Made by a program: the position numbers and the translations under genes. Below, one piece after another: positions 51,438 through 61,021 of a stretch of 64,000 nt of DNA. Each line of letters opens with the position of its first letter. Positions within the stretch are counted from its first letter, which is position 1. This DNA is from Mumia xiangluensis. Lineage in GTDB: Bacteria > Actinomycetota > Actinomycetes > Propionibacteriales > Nocardioidaceae. The stretch lies in contig NZ_WJYO01000007.1 of NCBI RefSeq assembly GCF_010994095.1, positions 248,001 through 312,000 on the forward strand, read 5' to 3'. A model generated the notes under the pieces. That model worked only from the letters and a program-made list of their open reading frames with translations, had not been told where the DNA came from and did not search any database.

Positions 51438-52168
51438 GCGGTTCCTCCGCCCAGGGCGGCAGCCTGGATCGTCGTCAGGTCGGCGCAGCCCTTCTCGGCG
51501 AGCGCGAGAAGCGCGTCGAGCTCCGCGCGGTCGAACGGCGCCCCCTCGGCAGTCCCCTGCACCTCGACGAACGAGCCCGCACCGGTCATCACGACGTTCA
51601 TGTCGGTCTCGGCGCGGACGTCCTCCTCGTACGGGAGGTCGAGCATCGGCGTGCCGTCGATGATGCCGACCGACACGGCGGCGACGGAGCCGGTGAGCGG
51701 CTCGGACACCAGCGACCCGCGCTCCCGCAGGTAGGAGACGGCGTCGGCCAGCGCGACGTACGCTCCAGTGATCGCCGCGGTGCGAGTGCCGCCGTCGGCC
51801 TGCAGGACGTCGCAGTCGATGACGATCGTGTTCTCGCCGAGCGCCTTGTAGTCGATGATCGCGCGCAGCGAGCGTCCGACCAGGCGGGAGATCTCGTGCG
51901 TACGGCCGCCGATGCGGCCCTTGACCGACTCGCGGTCGGAGCGGGTGTGGGTCGCACGCGGCAGCATCGCGTACTCGGCGGTCACCCACCCGAGCCCGGA
52001 GTCACGGCGCCAACGCGGGACGCCCTCGGTGACGCTGGCCGCGCACAGGACGCGGGTCCGCCCGAACTCGACCAGCACCGAGCCCTCGGCGTGGTCGAGC
52101 CAGTTGCGGGTGATCGTGACAGGGCGCAGTGTGTCGGCCGCACGGCCGTCGGCTCGGGTGGTGGACAT
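51434..52168 (-). CDS. rph: Ribonuclease PH
   Basis: A 244-residue phosphorolytic 3'-exoribonuclease that trims tRNA 3' ends. [47 protein letters not shown] (phosphate-binding Arg), [27 protein letters not shown] and [21 protein letters not shown] are family blocks. TAGGCT lies 7 nt upstream of ATG 52168 (leaderless). Confidence 0.96.
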   Translation of the reverse strand: MSTTRADGRAADTLRPVTITRNWLDHAEGSVLVEFGRTRVLCAASVTEGVPRWRRDSGLGWVTAEYAMLPRATHTRSDRESVKGRIGGRTHEISRLVGRSLRAIIDYKALGENTIVIDCDVLQADGGTRTAAITGAYVALADAVSYLRERGSLVSEPLTGSVAAVSVGIIDGTPMLDLPYEEDVRAETDMNVVMTGAGSFVEVQGTAEGAPFDRAELDALLALAEKGCADLTTIQAAALGGGTA

Positions 52169-52175
52169 GCCGCCG

Positions 52176-52181
52176 AGCCTA
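52176..52181 (-). promoter_or_regulatory. -10 hexamer, leaderless promoter of rph
   Basis: Minus-strand TAGGCT, then CGGCGGC, then ATG 52168. Confidence 0.5.
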
Positions 52182-52219
52182 TCGAGCGTTCCCGCCGAGC
52201 GTGCCCCCGCGGCTCCGGG

Positions 52220-52984
52220 TCAGCCCACCTCGTAGACGGCGCCGGCCTCGGCGAGCTCGCTGGGGCCGGTGAACGCCGCCTTCGCCTCGGCGGCGATGAG
52301 GTCGCGGTCGGTCCACGCCGGGATGTGCGTGAGGAGGAGGCGTCCGACGCCCGCGCCGGTCGCAGCCTCGCCGGCGTCCGTACCCGTGAGGTGGAGGTGC
52401 GGCGGGTTCAGCGGGTTGTCGGTGAACGACGCCTCGCACAGGAAGAGGTCGGCGTCGCGCGCCGCTTCGACGAGTGCCGGGGTGGGTCCGGTGTCGCCGG
52501 AGTAGGTGAGAACCGCGCCGCCGGCCTCGACCCGCAACGCGTACGCCTCGACCGGGTGGTCCATCAGGTGCGGCGTCACGGTGAAGGGCCCGAGCTCGAC
52601 CGCGACGCCGTCGACCCAGGTGGACACGTCGAGGACCTCGGACATGCCCGGGTCGAGCGGCAGGTCGTACGCCAGTGCGAACCGGTCCGCACTCCCCGTC
52701 GGGCCCCACGTCGGGATGCGCGGCAGCGGACCACCGGTGACGTAGCGGCGGTAGACGTACATGCCGCACACGTCCATGTAGTGATCCGGGTGCAGGTGCG
52801 AGACCGCGATCGCGTCGATCTCGTCGAGCCCGACGTAGCGCTGCAGCGGCCCCAGAGCGCCGTTGCCGAGGTCGATGAGGAGCCGGAAGGTGCGGCCCGC
52901 GTACGGGGCTTCGACGAGGTAGCAGCTCGCCGGTGACTCCGGGCCGGGATACGACCCGGCGCACCCGATGACCGTCAGCCTCAT
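52220..52984 (-). CDS. MBL-fold phosphodiesterase-like hydrolase (Rv1339 type)
   Basis: A 254-residue metallo-beta-lactamase-fold protein. [14 protein letters not shown] is the HxHxDH metal motif; [30 protein letters not shown] and LLLTHIPAW supply the other ligands. Its place between murI and rph matches M. tuberculosis Rv1339, described as a cAMP phosphodiesterase; transferring that activity here is inference. ATG 52984 overlaps the murI stop by 4 nt. Confidence 0.9.
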   Translation of the reverse strand: MRLTVIGCAGSYPGPESPASCYLVEAPYAGRTFRLLIDLGNGALGPLQRYVGLDEIDAIAVSHLHPDHYMDVCGMYVYRRYVTGGPLPRIPTWGPTGSADRFALAYDLPLDPGMSEVLDVSTWVDGVAVELGPFTVTPHLMDHPVEAYALRVEAGGAVLTYSGDTGPTPALVEAARDADLFLCEASFTDNPLNPPHLHLTGTDAGEAATGAGVGRLLLTHIPAWTDRDLIAAEAKAAFTGPSELAEAGAVYEVG

Positions 52985-53784
52985 ACGCCCACCCACGCGA
53001 ACTGGTCGACCCGGTCGATCTCCGGGCCGAGGAACCGACGACCCAGCGTCCGGAACTCGTCCGGCTGCCCCGTCGTGAGGAATCGGTGCCGGGGCGGCGC
53101 GGCCGCGGTGCGCTCGAGGCCGTGGCGCACGAGCAGCGAGTACACGTCCTTGGCGGTCTCGTCCGCGCTCGAGACGAGCGTGACGTCGTCGCCCATCACG
53201 TACGAGATGACGCCGGTGAGCAGCGGGTAGTGCGTGCAGCCCAGGACCAGGGTGTCGACCCCGGCCTCCTGCAGCGGGGCAAGGTACTCGTGGGCGACAC
53301 CGATCAGCTCGGGGCCCGCCGTGACCCCTGCCTCGACGAACTCGACGAACCGCGGGCACGCCGAGACGGTGACCTGGACCGACGGGTTCGCGGCGAACGC
53401 GTCGTCGTAGGCCATCGACGTCTTGGTCGCGTGGGTGCAGATGACGCCGACGTGGTTGTTGCGGGTGGCCGCGACGGCGCGACGGGTCGCGGGGACGATG
53501 ACCTCGACCACCGGCACGTCGTACCGCTCGCGGGCGTCGCGCAGGACCGCGGCGCTGGCGGAGTTGCAGGCGATCACGAGCGCCTTCACACCCTGCGTGA
53601 CGAGATGGTCGAGGCACTCGAGCGCGAACTCGCGGACGTCGGCGATCGGCTGCGGGCCGTACGGCTGGCGCGCGGTGTCGCCGAGATAGGAGACGGCCTC
53701 GTTGGGCAGCTGGTCGATCACGGCTCGGGCGACGGTCAGCCCGCCGAAGCCGGAGTCGAAGATGCCGATGGGCGCGTCGTTCAC
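52981..53784 (-). CDS. murI: Glutamate racemase
   Basis: A 267-residue cofactor-independent racemase making D-glutamate for peptidoglycan. [42 protein letters not shown] (first catalytic Cys) and [11 protein letters not shown] (second Cys) are all present. GTG 53784 is preferred: TAGGCT lies 7 nt upstream and the fold begins there. First gene of murI-MBL. Confidence 0.95.
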   Translation of the reverse strand: MNDAPIGIFDSGFGGLTVARAVIDQLPNEAVSYLGDTARQPYGPQPIADVREFALECLDHLVTQGVKALVIACNSASAAVLRDARERYDVPVVEVIVPATRRAVAATRNNHVGVICTHATKTSMAYDDAFAANPSVQVTVSACPRFVEFVEAGVTAGPELIGVAHEYLAPLQEAGVDTLVLGCTHYPLLTGVISYVMGDDVTLVSSADETAKDVYSLLVRHGLERTAAAPPRHRFLTTGQPDEFRTLGRRFLGPEIDRVDQFAWVGV

Positions 53785-53791
53785 CCGAGCG

Positions 53792-53797
53792 AGCCTA
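53792..53797 (-). promoter_or_regulatory. -10 hexamer, leaderless promoter of murI
   Basis: Minus-strand TAGGCT, CGCTCGG, then GTG 53784. Confidence 0.5.
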
Positions 53798-53858
53798 GTG
53801 GGCGATTCACACGCACGAAACACAAAGCGGTCGACACCACATCGTGGGGCGCGTCACC

Positions 53859-53864
53859 TAGTGT
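53859..53864 (+). promoter_or_regulatory. -10 hexamer, leaderless promoter
   Basis: TAGTGT, CGGCGC, then ATG 53871. Confidence 0.45.
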
Positions 53865-53870
53865 CGGCGC

Positions 53871-54374
53871 ATGAGACGCGTGCCGTTCACCGGCGACGAG
53901 AAGGAGAGCCTGTACGTGGCTCTCGACCGGCACCGCGATGCCGTCCTGTGGAAGCTCGAGGGACTCTCCGACGAGGACCTGCGGCGGCCGATGGTCCCGT
54001 CCGGGACGACACTGCTCGGCATGGTGAAGCACCTCGCCTCGGTCGAGTACGCGTGGTTCTGCGCGACGTTCGGCCGGGAGTCGCTCGAGGTCCCCTACTC
54101 CGAGGACGACTGGGACTCCGACTGGCGCATCGAGGAGTGGGAGACGACCGAGGGCGTGCTCGGCTACTTCGCGATGGCCCGCGCTGCGGCCGACGCCGTC
54201 ATCGACGAGCTGGACGTGCTCGACACAGGCACGGCCTGGTATGGACCGACCGTGACGCTGCGCTGGGTGCTGATCCACATGGTCGAGGAGTACGCCCGCC
54301 ACGCCGGCCATGCGGACATCCTCCGCGAGCTCATCGACGGCGCCACCGGCCCGTTCGAGGGGTACCCCAGCTGA
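53871..54374 (+). CDS. DinB-family (DUF664) four-helix protein
   Basis: A 167-residue protein of the DinB/YfiT-like metal-binding bundle. KESLYVALDRHRDAVLWKLEGLSDEDLRRPMVPSGTTLLGMVKHLASVEYAWF and the C-terminal LRWVLIHMVEEYARHAGHADILRELIDG supply the three-His pattern (KHL, IHM, RHAGH). Often thiol transferases dependent on mycothiol in actinobacteria (family knowledge). Divergent from murI. Confidence 0.9.
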   Translation: MRRVPFTGDEKESLYVALDRHRDAVLWKLEGLSDEDLRRPMVPSGTTLLGMVKHLASVEYAWFCATFGRESLEVPYSEDDWDSDWRIEEWETTEGVLGYFAMARAAADAVIDELDVLDTGTAWYGPTVTLRWVLIHMVEEYARHAGHADILRELIDGATGPFEGYPS

Positions 54375-54401
54375 TTTCTCTCAGCGATCAAGGAAATATC
54401 G

Positions 54402-54429
54402 TGACGTGACGTGTCACACAGGTTTACTC
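54402..54429 (+). promoter_or_regulatory. Promoter with embedded palindrome upstream of the secreted protein
   Basis: TGACGT (54402-54407) and TACTCT (54424-54429) are spaced 16 bp. The perfect palindrome GTGACGTGTCAC (54406-54417) sits between them, an operator-like position. A small hairpin GCCCGC/GCGGGC (54437-54457) follows in the leader. Confidence 0.45.
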
Positions 54430-54490
54430 TCTCCTTGCCCGCGCGCTCCGTGCGGGCGGCTCTGTGCACGAGGAGAGGGAGAGAACCGGA

Positions 54491-57175
54491 GTGAAGACAG
54501 GACCACGACCCAGATCCTGGGCCCGTAGGACGACGGCGGTCGGCAGCGCGGTGGCGCTCGTCGCAGGCGTCGCCGCGGTGATCGGCGGAGGCACCTCCGC
54601 CACCGCCGTACCCGTCAAGAAGACCATCACGTACAGCTGCACCGTCACCGCCGGCGAGACCGCGCTCGGCACCCACGACATCGCGCTCGACACGCGGATC
54701 GACCTGCCCGACCGCTACCCGGGAAGCCCGATGGGGCTCACCGGCTTCTTCGACATCACCGTCCCGAGCGCCCTGCGGGCGAAGCTCGTCGACGAGGTCA
54801 AGGCGACCGCGATCGCGCACCCCACCCTGCGCGTCACCACGTTCCGGACGCCGCTCTACCTCAACGACGCCACGCTCGCCGGCGGCGGCGCCGCCCAGCT
54901 GACGCTGAACAACCCTGCGGCGGTGCCGACGGACGCCGACACGCCGTGGGTGCTCCCGTTCACCTTCACGACCGTCAACGGCACCATCCCCCTGGGGTCG
55001 CAGGGGGGATGGGGGATCACCTTCCCCCAGGCCTTCACGCTCGCTCCGAAGGCGGTGACCGCGGCCGGTGAGGTCGCGACGAGCTGGGCCTGCACCGGGC
55101 CGGCCGCCGACGCCGACCGTCGCATCGGGCCCGCCGAGCTCTTGAACCGGCCGCCGGTTGCTCAGGGTCTGACGGTGGAGACCGGCAAGGACACCCCGGT
55201 CGCGCTGCCGCTCGTCGCGAGCGATCCCGACGCGCACACGTTGAAGTACACCGTCACCTGGCCCGACCACGGTTCGCTGGCAGGTCGCGCCCCGAACTTC
55301 ACCTACACGCCCGACGCGGGCTACAGCGGCCCTGACGGCTTCGACTACACCGTCAGCGACGGCCTCGCCTCGACCAAGGCGACGGTCAAGATCAGCGTCG
55401 CCGACGGTCCGGTCGGACCTCCCGTCGCCGAGGACGTCGCCCTCGGTGACCTGCCCCGCGGAGTCCGCGAGGTCGCGCTCCCCGTCACGGGCGGCCAGGG
55501 CAAGCTCACGTACGCGTTCTCGACGAACGACGTCTCGGTCGTCGATCGCACGGCCAAGGTCCGCTCCGCCGGCGCGCTCGGCGACCGCTCGGTGACCTAC
55601 ACCGTGACCGACGCCGAGGGACGCGTGAGCAACGAGGCCACGATCACGTACTCGGTCCTGACGGCACCGCCCGAGATCGAGGGCGAGGCGCTCGTGACCT
55701 CGAAGGACGTCCCGCTCGACATCTGGCCGTGGGTCACCGACGCCGACATCGGCGGCGTCCCGTGGCAGACCGCCGGTGAAGCCAGGTACAAGGTGAGCTA
55801 CACCGACGGCGCCCACGGCACGGTGAGCCGGTGGTTCACCTCGTCGAACCCCGAGCACCCGATGATGTCGGCGTTCCCCGAGATCAACCACAAGGCGACC
55901 TACTCCCCCGACCCCGGATTCGTGGGCACGGACACGTTCGACGTCACCGTCACCGATCTCGAGGGCGGCACGACCACGAGGACCTTCACGATCGACGTCG
56001 TCGATCCCGGCGCCGCGAAGCGAGGCGTCCTCGAGGACGTCCGCTACCGGTGCGAGCCGACCTTCCGTGACGAGGACGGCAGCGTCAACGTCGGCTTCTC
56101 CGACATGGCGGGCTACGTGGTCGGAGGGGACATGGCGTTCCGGGTCGACGTCCGCGCCGACGTCCCGCAGACGCTCGTCGCAGGCTCGCAGTTCCGGCCG
56201 GCCGACACCGAGATCGACCTCCTGATGCCGCGCCAGTTCGTCCGCGTCCTCAGCATCAACGGCCAGACGTCGGTCGGCGGCAGCTCGGTGTCCGACGCCG
56301 TGTTCGACCTGTCGGCGACCGGTGAGCAGCTGCGGATCCCGCTCCAGGGCCTCAAGGCGACCGACGTGCCCGTCACGTGGCCGTACGCGAGCGACTTCCT
56401 GACGATCCCCGTCAAGGGCTCGCTGCCGCCGATCGCCGTGCCGCAGTCCGGCACGGTGAAGGTGTCGATGCCCGAGACGTTCGTCATCAACTCCCACCTC
56501 GAGCCGGGGCTGATGGGGATCATCCAGGACGTCGAGCTGCTGTGCACCGCGCAGCCGGGGACCAACCGCCTGATCGGCACGTCGACGGTCGTGCAGCCCG
56601 GAGACGCGGCGTCGACGGTGAAGGCGACCATCGCTCGCAGCACGTACGGACAGCCGGCCGTCGCCTCGGTGACCGCCACCACCGGCGGCAAGGCCGCCAC
56701 CGGTGCAGTGGAGATCCGCTCGGGTGCCAAGGTCCTGGCCAAGGGCACCCTCGCGGGTGGCAAGGCCACGGTCCGGATCCCCGCGAAGGCGCTCACGCCG
56801 GGCACCCGGCGTCTCACCGTCGCGTACGCCGGCGGGCGCGGCGTCAAGCCGTCGCAGACAACCGTGACCGCGGTCGTCGCGAAGGCCTCGAGCCGGGTGT
56901 CGGCGAAGGTCGTGACCAAGAAGGTCGTGGCCAAGAAGACCCGCGCCAAGCTCGTCGTCACCGTCAGGACTCCGGCAGGTGTCCCGGCGACCGGCAAGGT
57001 CAAGGTCACGCTCGGCGGCAAGACCGTCGGGACCGCCGTCATCCGCAGCGGCAAGGCCTCGGTGTCCCTCAAGAAGCTCCCGAAGGGCACCAAGCGGCTG
57101 ACAGTCCGTTACGCCGGCAGCTCGACCGTGGCCGGTGACGCCACGACCGTGAAGGTCAAGGTAAGGGCGAGGTAG
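54491..57175 (+). CDS. Large secreted multi-domain beta-sandwich protein
   Basis: An 894-residue exported protein. The signal peptide spans about residues 1-38. Two diverged copies of one domain are visible: 45-215 (ITYSCTVTAGETALG...SWACTGPA) and about 515-695 (VRYRCEPTFRDEDG...ELLCTAQPG), each bounded by a conserved Cys. Between them lie cadherin/Ig-like repeats (PPVAQGLTVETGKDTPVALPL, FTYTPDAGYSGPDGFDYTVSDG, YSPDPGFVGTDTFDVTVTDLEG). The C-terminus has two bacterial Ig-like repeats rich in Lys, ending RLTVRYAGSSTVAGD. No LPXTG or membrane anchor. Probably surface adhesion or wall association. GTG 54491 has a GGAGAGGGAG site upstream. Confidence 0.82.
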   Translation: MKTGPRPRSWARRTTAVGSAVALVAGVAAVIGGGTSATAVPVKKTITYSCTVTAGETALGTHDIALDTRIDLPDRYPGSPMGLTGFFDITVPSALRAKLVDEVKATAIAHPTLRVTTFRTPLYLNDATLAGGGAAQLTLNNPAAVPTDADTPWVLPFTFTTVNGTIPLGSQGGWGITFPQAFTLAPKAVTAAGEVATSWACTGPAADADRRIGPAELLNRPPVAQGLTVETGKDTPVALPLVASDPDAHTLKYTVTWPDHGSLAGRAPNFTYTPDAGYSGPDGFDYTVSDGLASTKATVKISVADGPVGPPVAEDVALGDLPRGVREVALPVTGGQGKLTYAFSTNDVSVVDRTAKVRSAGALGDRSVTYTVTDAEGRVSNEATITYSVLTAPPEIEGEALVTSKDVPLDIWPWVTDADIGGVPWQTAGEARYKVSYTDGAHGTVSRWFTSSNPEHPMMSAFPEINHKATYSPDPGFVGTDTFDVTVTDLEGGTTTRTFTIDVVDPGAAKRGVLEDVRYRCEPTFRDEDGSVNVGFSDMAGYVVGGDMAFRVDVRADVPQTLVAGSQFRPADTEIDLLMPRQFVRVLSINGQTSVGGSSVSDAVFDLSATGEQLRIPLQGLKATDVPVTWPYASDFLTIPVKGSLPPIAVPQSGTVKVSMPETFVINSHLEPGLMGIIQDVELLCTAQPGTNRLIGTSTVVQPGDAASTVKATIARSTYGQPAVASVTATTGGKAATGAVEIRSGAKVLAKGTLAGGKATVRIPAKALTPGTRRLTVAYAGGRGVKPSQTTVTAVVAKASSRVSAKVVTKKVVAKKTRAKLVVTVRTPAGVPATGKVKVTLGGKTVGTAVIRSGKASVSLKKLPKGTKRLTVRYAGSSTVAGDATTVKVKVRAR

Positions 57176-57181
57176 CCGGAT

Positions 57182-57231
57182 GCCACCACTGCGGGTGACG
57201 GCGTCGCGGCGCTGTCACCCGCAGTGGTGGC
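57182..57231. terminator. Bidirectional hairpin terminator
   Basis: Perfect 18-bp stem GCCACCACTGCGGGTGAC (57182-57199) / GTCACCCGCAGTGGTGGC (57214-57231), 14-nt loop. It is shared by the convergent genes; the right arm also encodes the last residues HHCG and stop of the minus-strand gene. Confidence 0.9.
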
Positions 57232-58018
57232 TCGGCTCGAACCCGACCGACCCCGAGTCCGGGAGCGGGACGACCTCACCGTCGGTCGCCATGAACTCCT
57301 CGCCGGCCTCCTGGGCCGAGAGCACGATCCCGTCCTCCGGCACGGTGACGGTGCGTTCTGCCCCCGTGTCGGCCTTGTAGCCCACCTCGAAGTACACGGT
57401 GTGGGTCAGCTCCTTGCAGGACGTGATCTCGTAGTCGAGGAAGACCGTCTCACCGGGGGCGACGCTGAACGGCTCGAACGTCGCCGGCACGGGCTCGTAC
57501 TCGACGGTGTCCTCGACCAGGTAGAGGTCGGAGGAGGAGTCGCCGAGCAGCGCCAGGTAGTGCCGCGAGTACTGGCCGCCGCCGCAGCCCTCGGGGCGTA
57601 GGAGCCAGGAGGGCGGGTCGTCCCGCGACTCGGTCCGCAGCGTCACGGACCGGACGTCGATCGCCGTCAGCTCCGCGGTCGTCGGCAGCGCGAAGTGCAG
57701 CCGGACCGTGCCGAAGCCCTGCATCATGCCCGTGTCCTTCACCGCGTCGGCCACGCCGTCCGTGCCCGTGTAGCGAGCCGTCGTGTCCGGGTCCGTCCAC
57801 CCCACCGCTCCCCGGTAGGAGCACCCGTTCCCCGGATACGACACGTCCACGGCGAACCGCTCGGCGTCCGCTTTCGAGACGCCTTCGTCGGCGGCCTCAT
57901 CGCCGAGCCGCTGGACGAGCAGGGTCCCGAGGATGGCTGCGGCCGCCGTGCCGGCAGCAGCCACGGCGGCGATCAGCGCCTTGCTACGTGCTGGTGCGGA
58001 CGGGTCGCGCTCGGGCAT
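57215..58018 (-). CDS. Membrane-anchored extracytoplasmic protein of unknown function
   Basis: A 267-residue protein. A short cytoplasmic N-terminus and one membrane helix (ALIAAVAAAGTAAAAILGTLLV, about 14-35), then an external domain with five Cys (GNGCSYRG, PEGCGGGQ, TSCKEL, HHCG). Beta-rich sequence; no catalytic motif or family recognised. GAGGGGG precedes ATG 58018. Its 3' end forms half of the terminator stem. Confidence 0.7.
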   Translation of the reverse strand: MPERDPSAPARSKALIAAVAAAGTAAAAILGTLLVQRLGDEAADEGVSKADAERFAVDVSYPGNGCSYRGAVGWTDPDTTARYTGTDGVADAVKDTGMMQGFGTVRLHFALPTTAELTAIDVRSVTLRTESRDDPPSWLLRPEGCGGGQYSRHYLALLGDSSSDLYLVEDTVEYEPVPATFEPFSVAPGETVFLDYEITSCKELTHTVYFEVGYKADTGAERTVTVPEDGIVLSAQEAGEEFMATDGEVVPLPDSGSVGFEPSHHCG

Positions 58019-58128
58019 CCGTCAACCCCCTCGCTGACGTGTTCCGCCTTCCACGGTTCACGCCGGACGGGTCATGGGCAAGCCCCGTTGCACAACAGTC
58101 CGTCCCCGCGGTCGCACCCGCGTGAGGG

Positions 58129-59094
<966 letters not shown>

Positions 59095-59373
59095 TCAGCG
59101 CGAGCCGCCCGCGACGGCGGGCAGGATCACGACGACGTCGCCGTCGGACAGCGGCGTCTCGAGGCCGCCTGAGAAGCGGATGTCCTCGTCGTTGACGTAG
59201 ATGTTCACGAAGCGGCGCGGCTGGCCGCCCTCGACCAGCCGGTCCTTGATGCCGGCGTGGTTGACCTCCAGGTCCTCGATCAGCGCGCTGACCGACTCAC
59301 CGGCGGCGGAGACGTTCTTCTCGCCGCTGGTGTAGGTGCGGAGGATGGTGGGGACACGGACCTCGATGGCCAT
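59095..59373 (-). CDS. cysO: Sulfur-carrier protein CysO (ubiquitin-like) with two extra C-terminal residues
   Basis: A 92-residue MoaD/ThiS-fold protein: VRVPTILRTYTSGEKNVSAAGESV, RRFVNIYVNDEDIRFSGGLETPLSDGDVVVILPAVAGG. In M. tuberculosis the chain ends at the diglycine that is thiocarboxylated; here SR follows (AVAGGSR, stop at 59095). The two residues would have to be removed, presumably by the neighbouring JAMM protease. Confidence 0.93.
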   Translation of the reverse strand: MAIEVRVPTILRTYTSGEKNVSAAGESVSALIEDLEVNHAGIKDRLVEGGQPRRFVNIYVNDEDIRFSGGLETPLSDGDVVVILPAVAGGSR

Positions 59374-59401
59374 CAGACGTCAGCTTTCTCGTTCTTCGTG
59401 A

Positions 59402-59421
59402 CCTGGGCAGAACCGCCCAGG
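59402..59421 (-). promoter_or_regulatory. Hairpin between mec and cysO
   Basis: CCTGGGC / GCCCAGG, 7-bp perfect stem with a 6-nt loop, in the 72-bp mec-cysO gap. Could be a partial terminator or mRNA processing/stability element. Confidence 0.45.
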
Positions 59422-59445
59422 AGTGCGTGGTCGTCACTCTCGAGC

Positions 59446-59871
59446 CTAGTAACGCTCGACAACCGTGACTTCTTCCTCGGTCACCTCGCCGTCGACGATC
59501 CGGTACGAGCGGAACTCGACCGGGCCGGACTCGTGAGCGCCGTCACGGGTCGAGACCAGGACGTAGTGCGCCTCGGGCTCGCCGGCGAGGTTGATGTCGG
59601 TGCGCGACGGGTACGCCTCGGTCGCGGTGTGCGAGTGGTAGACCACGACTGGCACCTCGTCGTTGTCGTCCATCTCCTGGTAGAGACGCAGCAGGTCTGT
59701 CGAGTCGAACTCGTAGAACGTCGGCGACATCGCCGCGTTGACCATGGGGATGAACCGCGTCGGCAGGTCGGATCCAACGGCACCGGCGACCACGCCGCAC
59801 GCCTCGTCGGGGTGGTCCCGGCGGGCGTGCGCGACGATCGCGTCGTACGTCGCCTGGTCGATGGTCAGCAC
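59446..59871 (-). CDS. mec: JAMM/MPN+ metalloprotease Mec
   Basis: A 141-residue zinc protease. The JAMM motif is VVYHSHTATEAYPSRTD (HxH...SxxD) with the upstream Glu in DEACGVVAG. In M. tuberculosis Mec releases cysteine from the CysO-Cys adduct; here it may also trim the SR tail. GTG 59871 has TACGCT 7 nt upstream (leaderless). Confidence 0.94.
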   Translation of the reverse strand: MLTIDQATYDAIVAHARRDHPDEACGVVAGAVGSDLPTRFIPMVNAAMSPTFYEFDSTDLLRLYQEMDDNDEVPVVVYHSHTATEAYPSRTDINLAGEPEAHYVLVSTRDGAHESGPVEFRSYRIVDGEVTEEEVTVVERY

Positions 59872-59878
59872 GCCTCAC

Positions 59879-59884
59879 AGCGTA
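59879..59884 (-). promoter_or_regulatory. -10 hexamer, leaderless promoter of mec
   Basis: Minus-strand TACGCT, GTGAGGC, then GTG 59871. Confidence 0.5.
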
Positions 59885-59966
59885 CGTGGTCTCGCATGGC
59901 GAACAGCAGGCGTCCGGCATGCGGGATCTCCGGCGCCGCCCTCAGGCCGTCGTCACGGGTACGCCG

Positions 59967-60419
59967 TCAGCCCAGCGGCCACGTGCGCAGCACCCGCCGC
60001 CGGCTCGGATCGCCGTCCGGCCGCATGTCCACCAGCGCGACGTCCTCGAGGTGCACCGGCGCGCCGACGGCGAGCACCCGCTCCCCCTGCGCGGACACGT
60101 GGGGGCGGAACTCGTCACGCACGTGGCGCATCCCCAGGACGTCCACGCCCTGGTCCGCGAGCACAGCGAGGAGACCACGGTGCAGGGCGTCGATCGCCTC
60201 CGTCCGCGCGAGCTCGGCGACCCGTACGTCGTGGCGTGCGCCGAACCACGCCTCGCCCACCACCTCCGTGCCGATCGCGGCGTGCGCGGTGAGCACGTGC
60301 CCGAGATCCGGCTCGGCAGGCACGTCGAATGGAGGGACCCACGTGACGTGCAGCGGCCACGCGTCGCGACCGAACTCCTCAGGAGCGGGCTCGACGAACG
60401 CGACCAGGCAGCACCTCAC
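59967..60419 (-). CDS. 2H phosphoesterase-like protein (2'-5' RNA ligase fold)
   Basis: A 150-residue protein with the two His motifs of the family: WPLHVTWVPPF (HxT) near residue 24 and FRPHVSAQG (HxS) near residue 107. Members act on 2'-5' linkages or cyclic phosphates. Third gene of the clpS operon, 10 nt after DUF2017. GTG start. Confidence 0.82.
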   Translation of the reverse strand: MRCCLVAFVEPAPEEFGRDAWPLHVTWVPPFDVPAEPDLGHVLTAHAAIGTEVVGEAWFGARHDVRVAELARTEAIDALHRGLLAVLADQGVDVLGMRHVRDEFRPHVSAQGERVLAVGAPVHLEDVALVDMRPDGDPSRRRVLRTWPLG

Positions 60420-60429
60420 GACGCCGTCC

Positions 60430-61011
60430 TCAGTCGAGCGCCTGGACCAGCGACTCCTGGACGAAGCCGAGCCAGTCGTAGATGTCGATCACGACGGAGA
60501 CCGCCTCGTCGTCGCTCTCCTCGGCGGACTCCGCATCCTCCTCGGACTCGATGCCGAGACGGGCCGCGAGGGCGAGGCGTACGTCGGTGAGCGAGCGCAG
60601 CCACGCCTGGACGGCGCGCTCCCCCAGCTCGACCTCGACGGTGGCCTCGGACTGGTCCGGGTCGTCCACGTCGAACCCGCCGGCCACCAGCGACGCCACC
60701 ACGGCCTGCGCGTTCTCGACCTTCACCGTCGAGAGGCTCCGCTCCGTGAAGCGGCGGAAGTCGGCGGCTGCCTCGTCGTCGTCGCGGTAGGCGTCCGGAA
60801 GCAGCCGCTTCAGCACCGGGTCGTCCGGCGGGATCGACGACCCGGTCGTGCCGAGCTGTCCGAACAGCGGGTCGGGCGACGACTCCTCGGGGCCGTTGCG
60901 GTCCCGCAGGAGCTCCACGACCTGGCCGAGGAGATTGGTCAGGAGGGCTGCCTCGGCAGGCTCGAACTCCGCCCGCACCCGGTCGCGCTTGCGCCGTTCG
61001 AACGCCTTCAT
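60430..61011 (-). CDS. DUF2017 protein
   Basis: A 193-residue actinobacterial protein regularly found beside clpS. FEPAEAALLTNLLGQVVELLRDR, DPVLKRLLPDAYRDDDEAAADFRRFTERSL and an acidic C-terminal region ending IDIYDWLGFVQESLVQALD. Function unknown. Starts 10 nt after the clpS stop with GGGTGAACC as ribosome site. Confidence 0.9.
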   Translation of the reverse strand: MKAFERRKRDRVRAEFEPAEAALLTNLLGQVVELLRDRNGPEESSPDPLFGQLGTTGSSIPPDDPVLKRLLPDAYRDDDEAAADFRRFTERSLSTVKVENAQAVVASLVAGGFDVDDPDQSEATVEVELGERAVQAWLRSLTDVRLALAARLGIESEEDAESAEESDDEAVSVVIDIYDWLGFVQESLVQALD

Positions 61012-61021
61012 CGGTTCACCC

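Noticed and set aside
54401-54417. CRP-type binding site
   Set aside because: The GTGA and TCAC halves are separated by 4 or 9 bp, not the 6 bp required; kept only as an unspecified palindrome.
54164-56497. Large minus-strand reading frame opposite the secreted protein
   Set aside because: Same antisense composition bias; the plus strand has a signal peptide and clear domain repeats.
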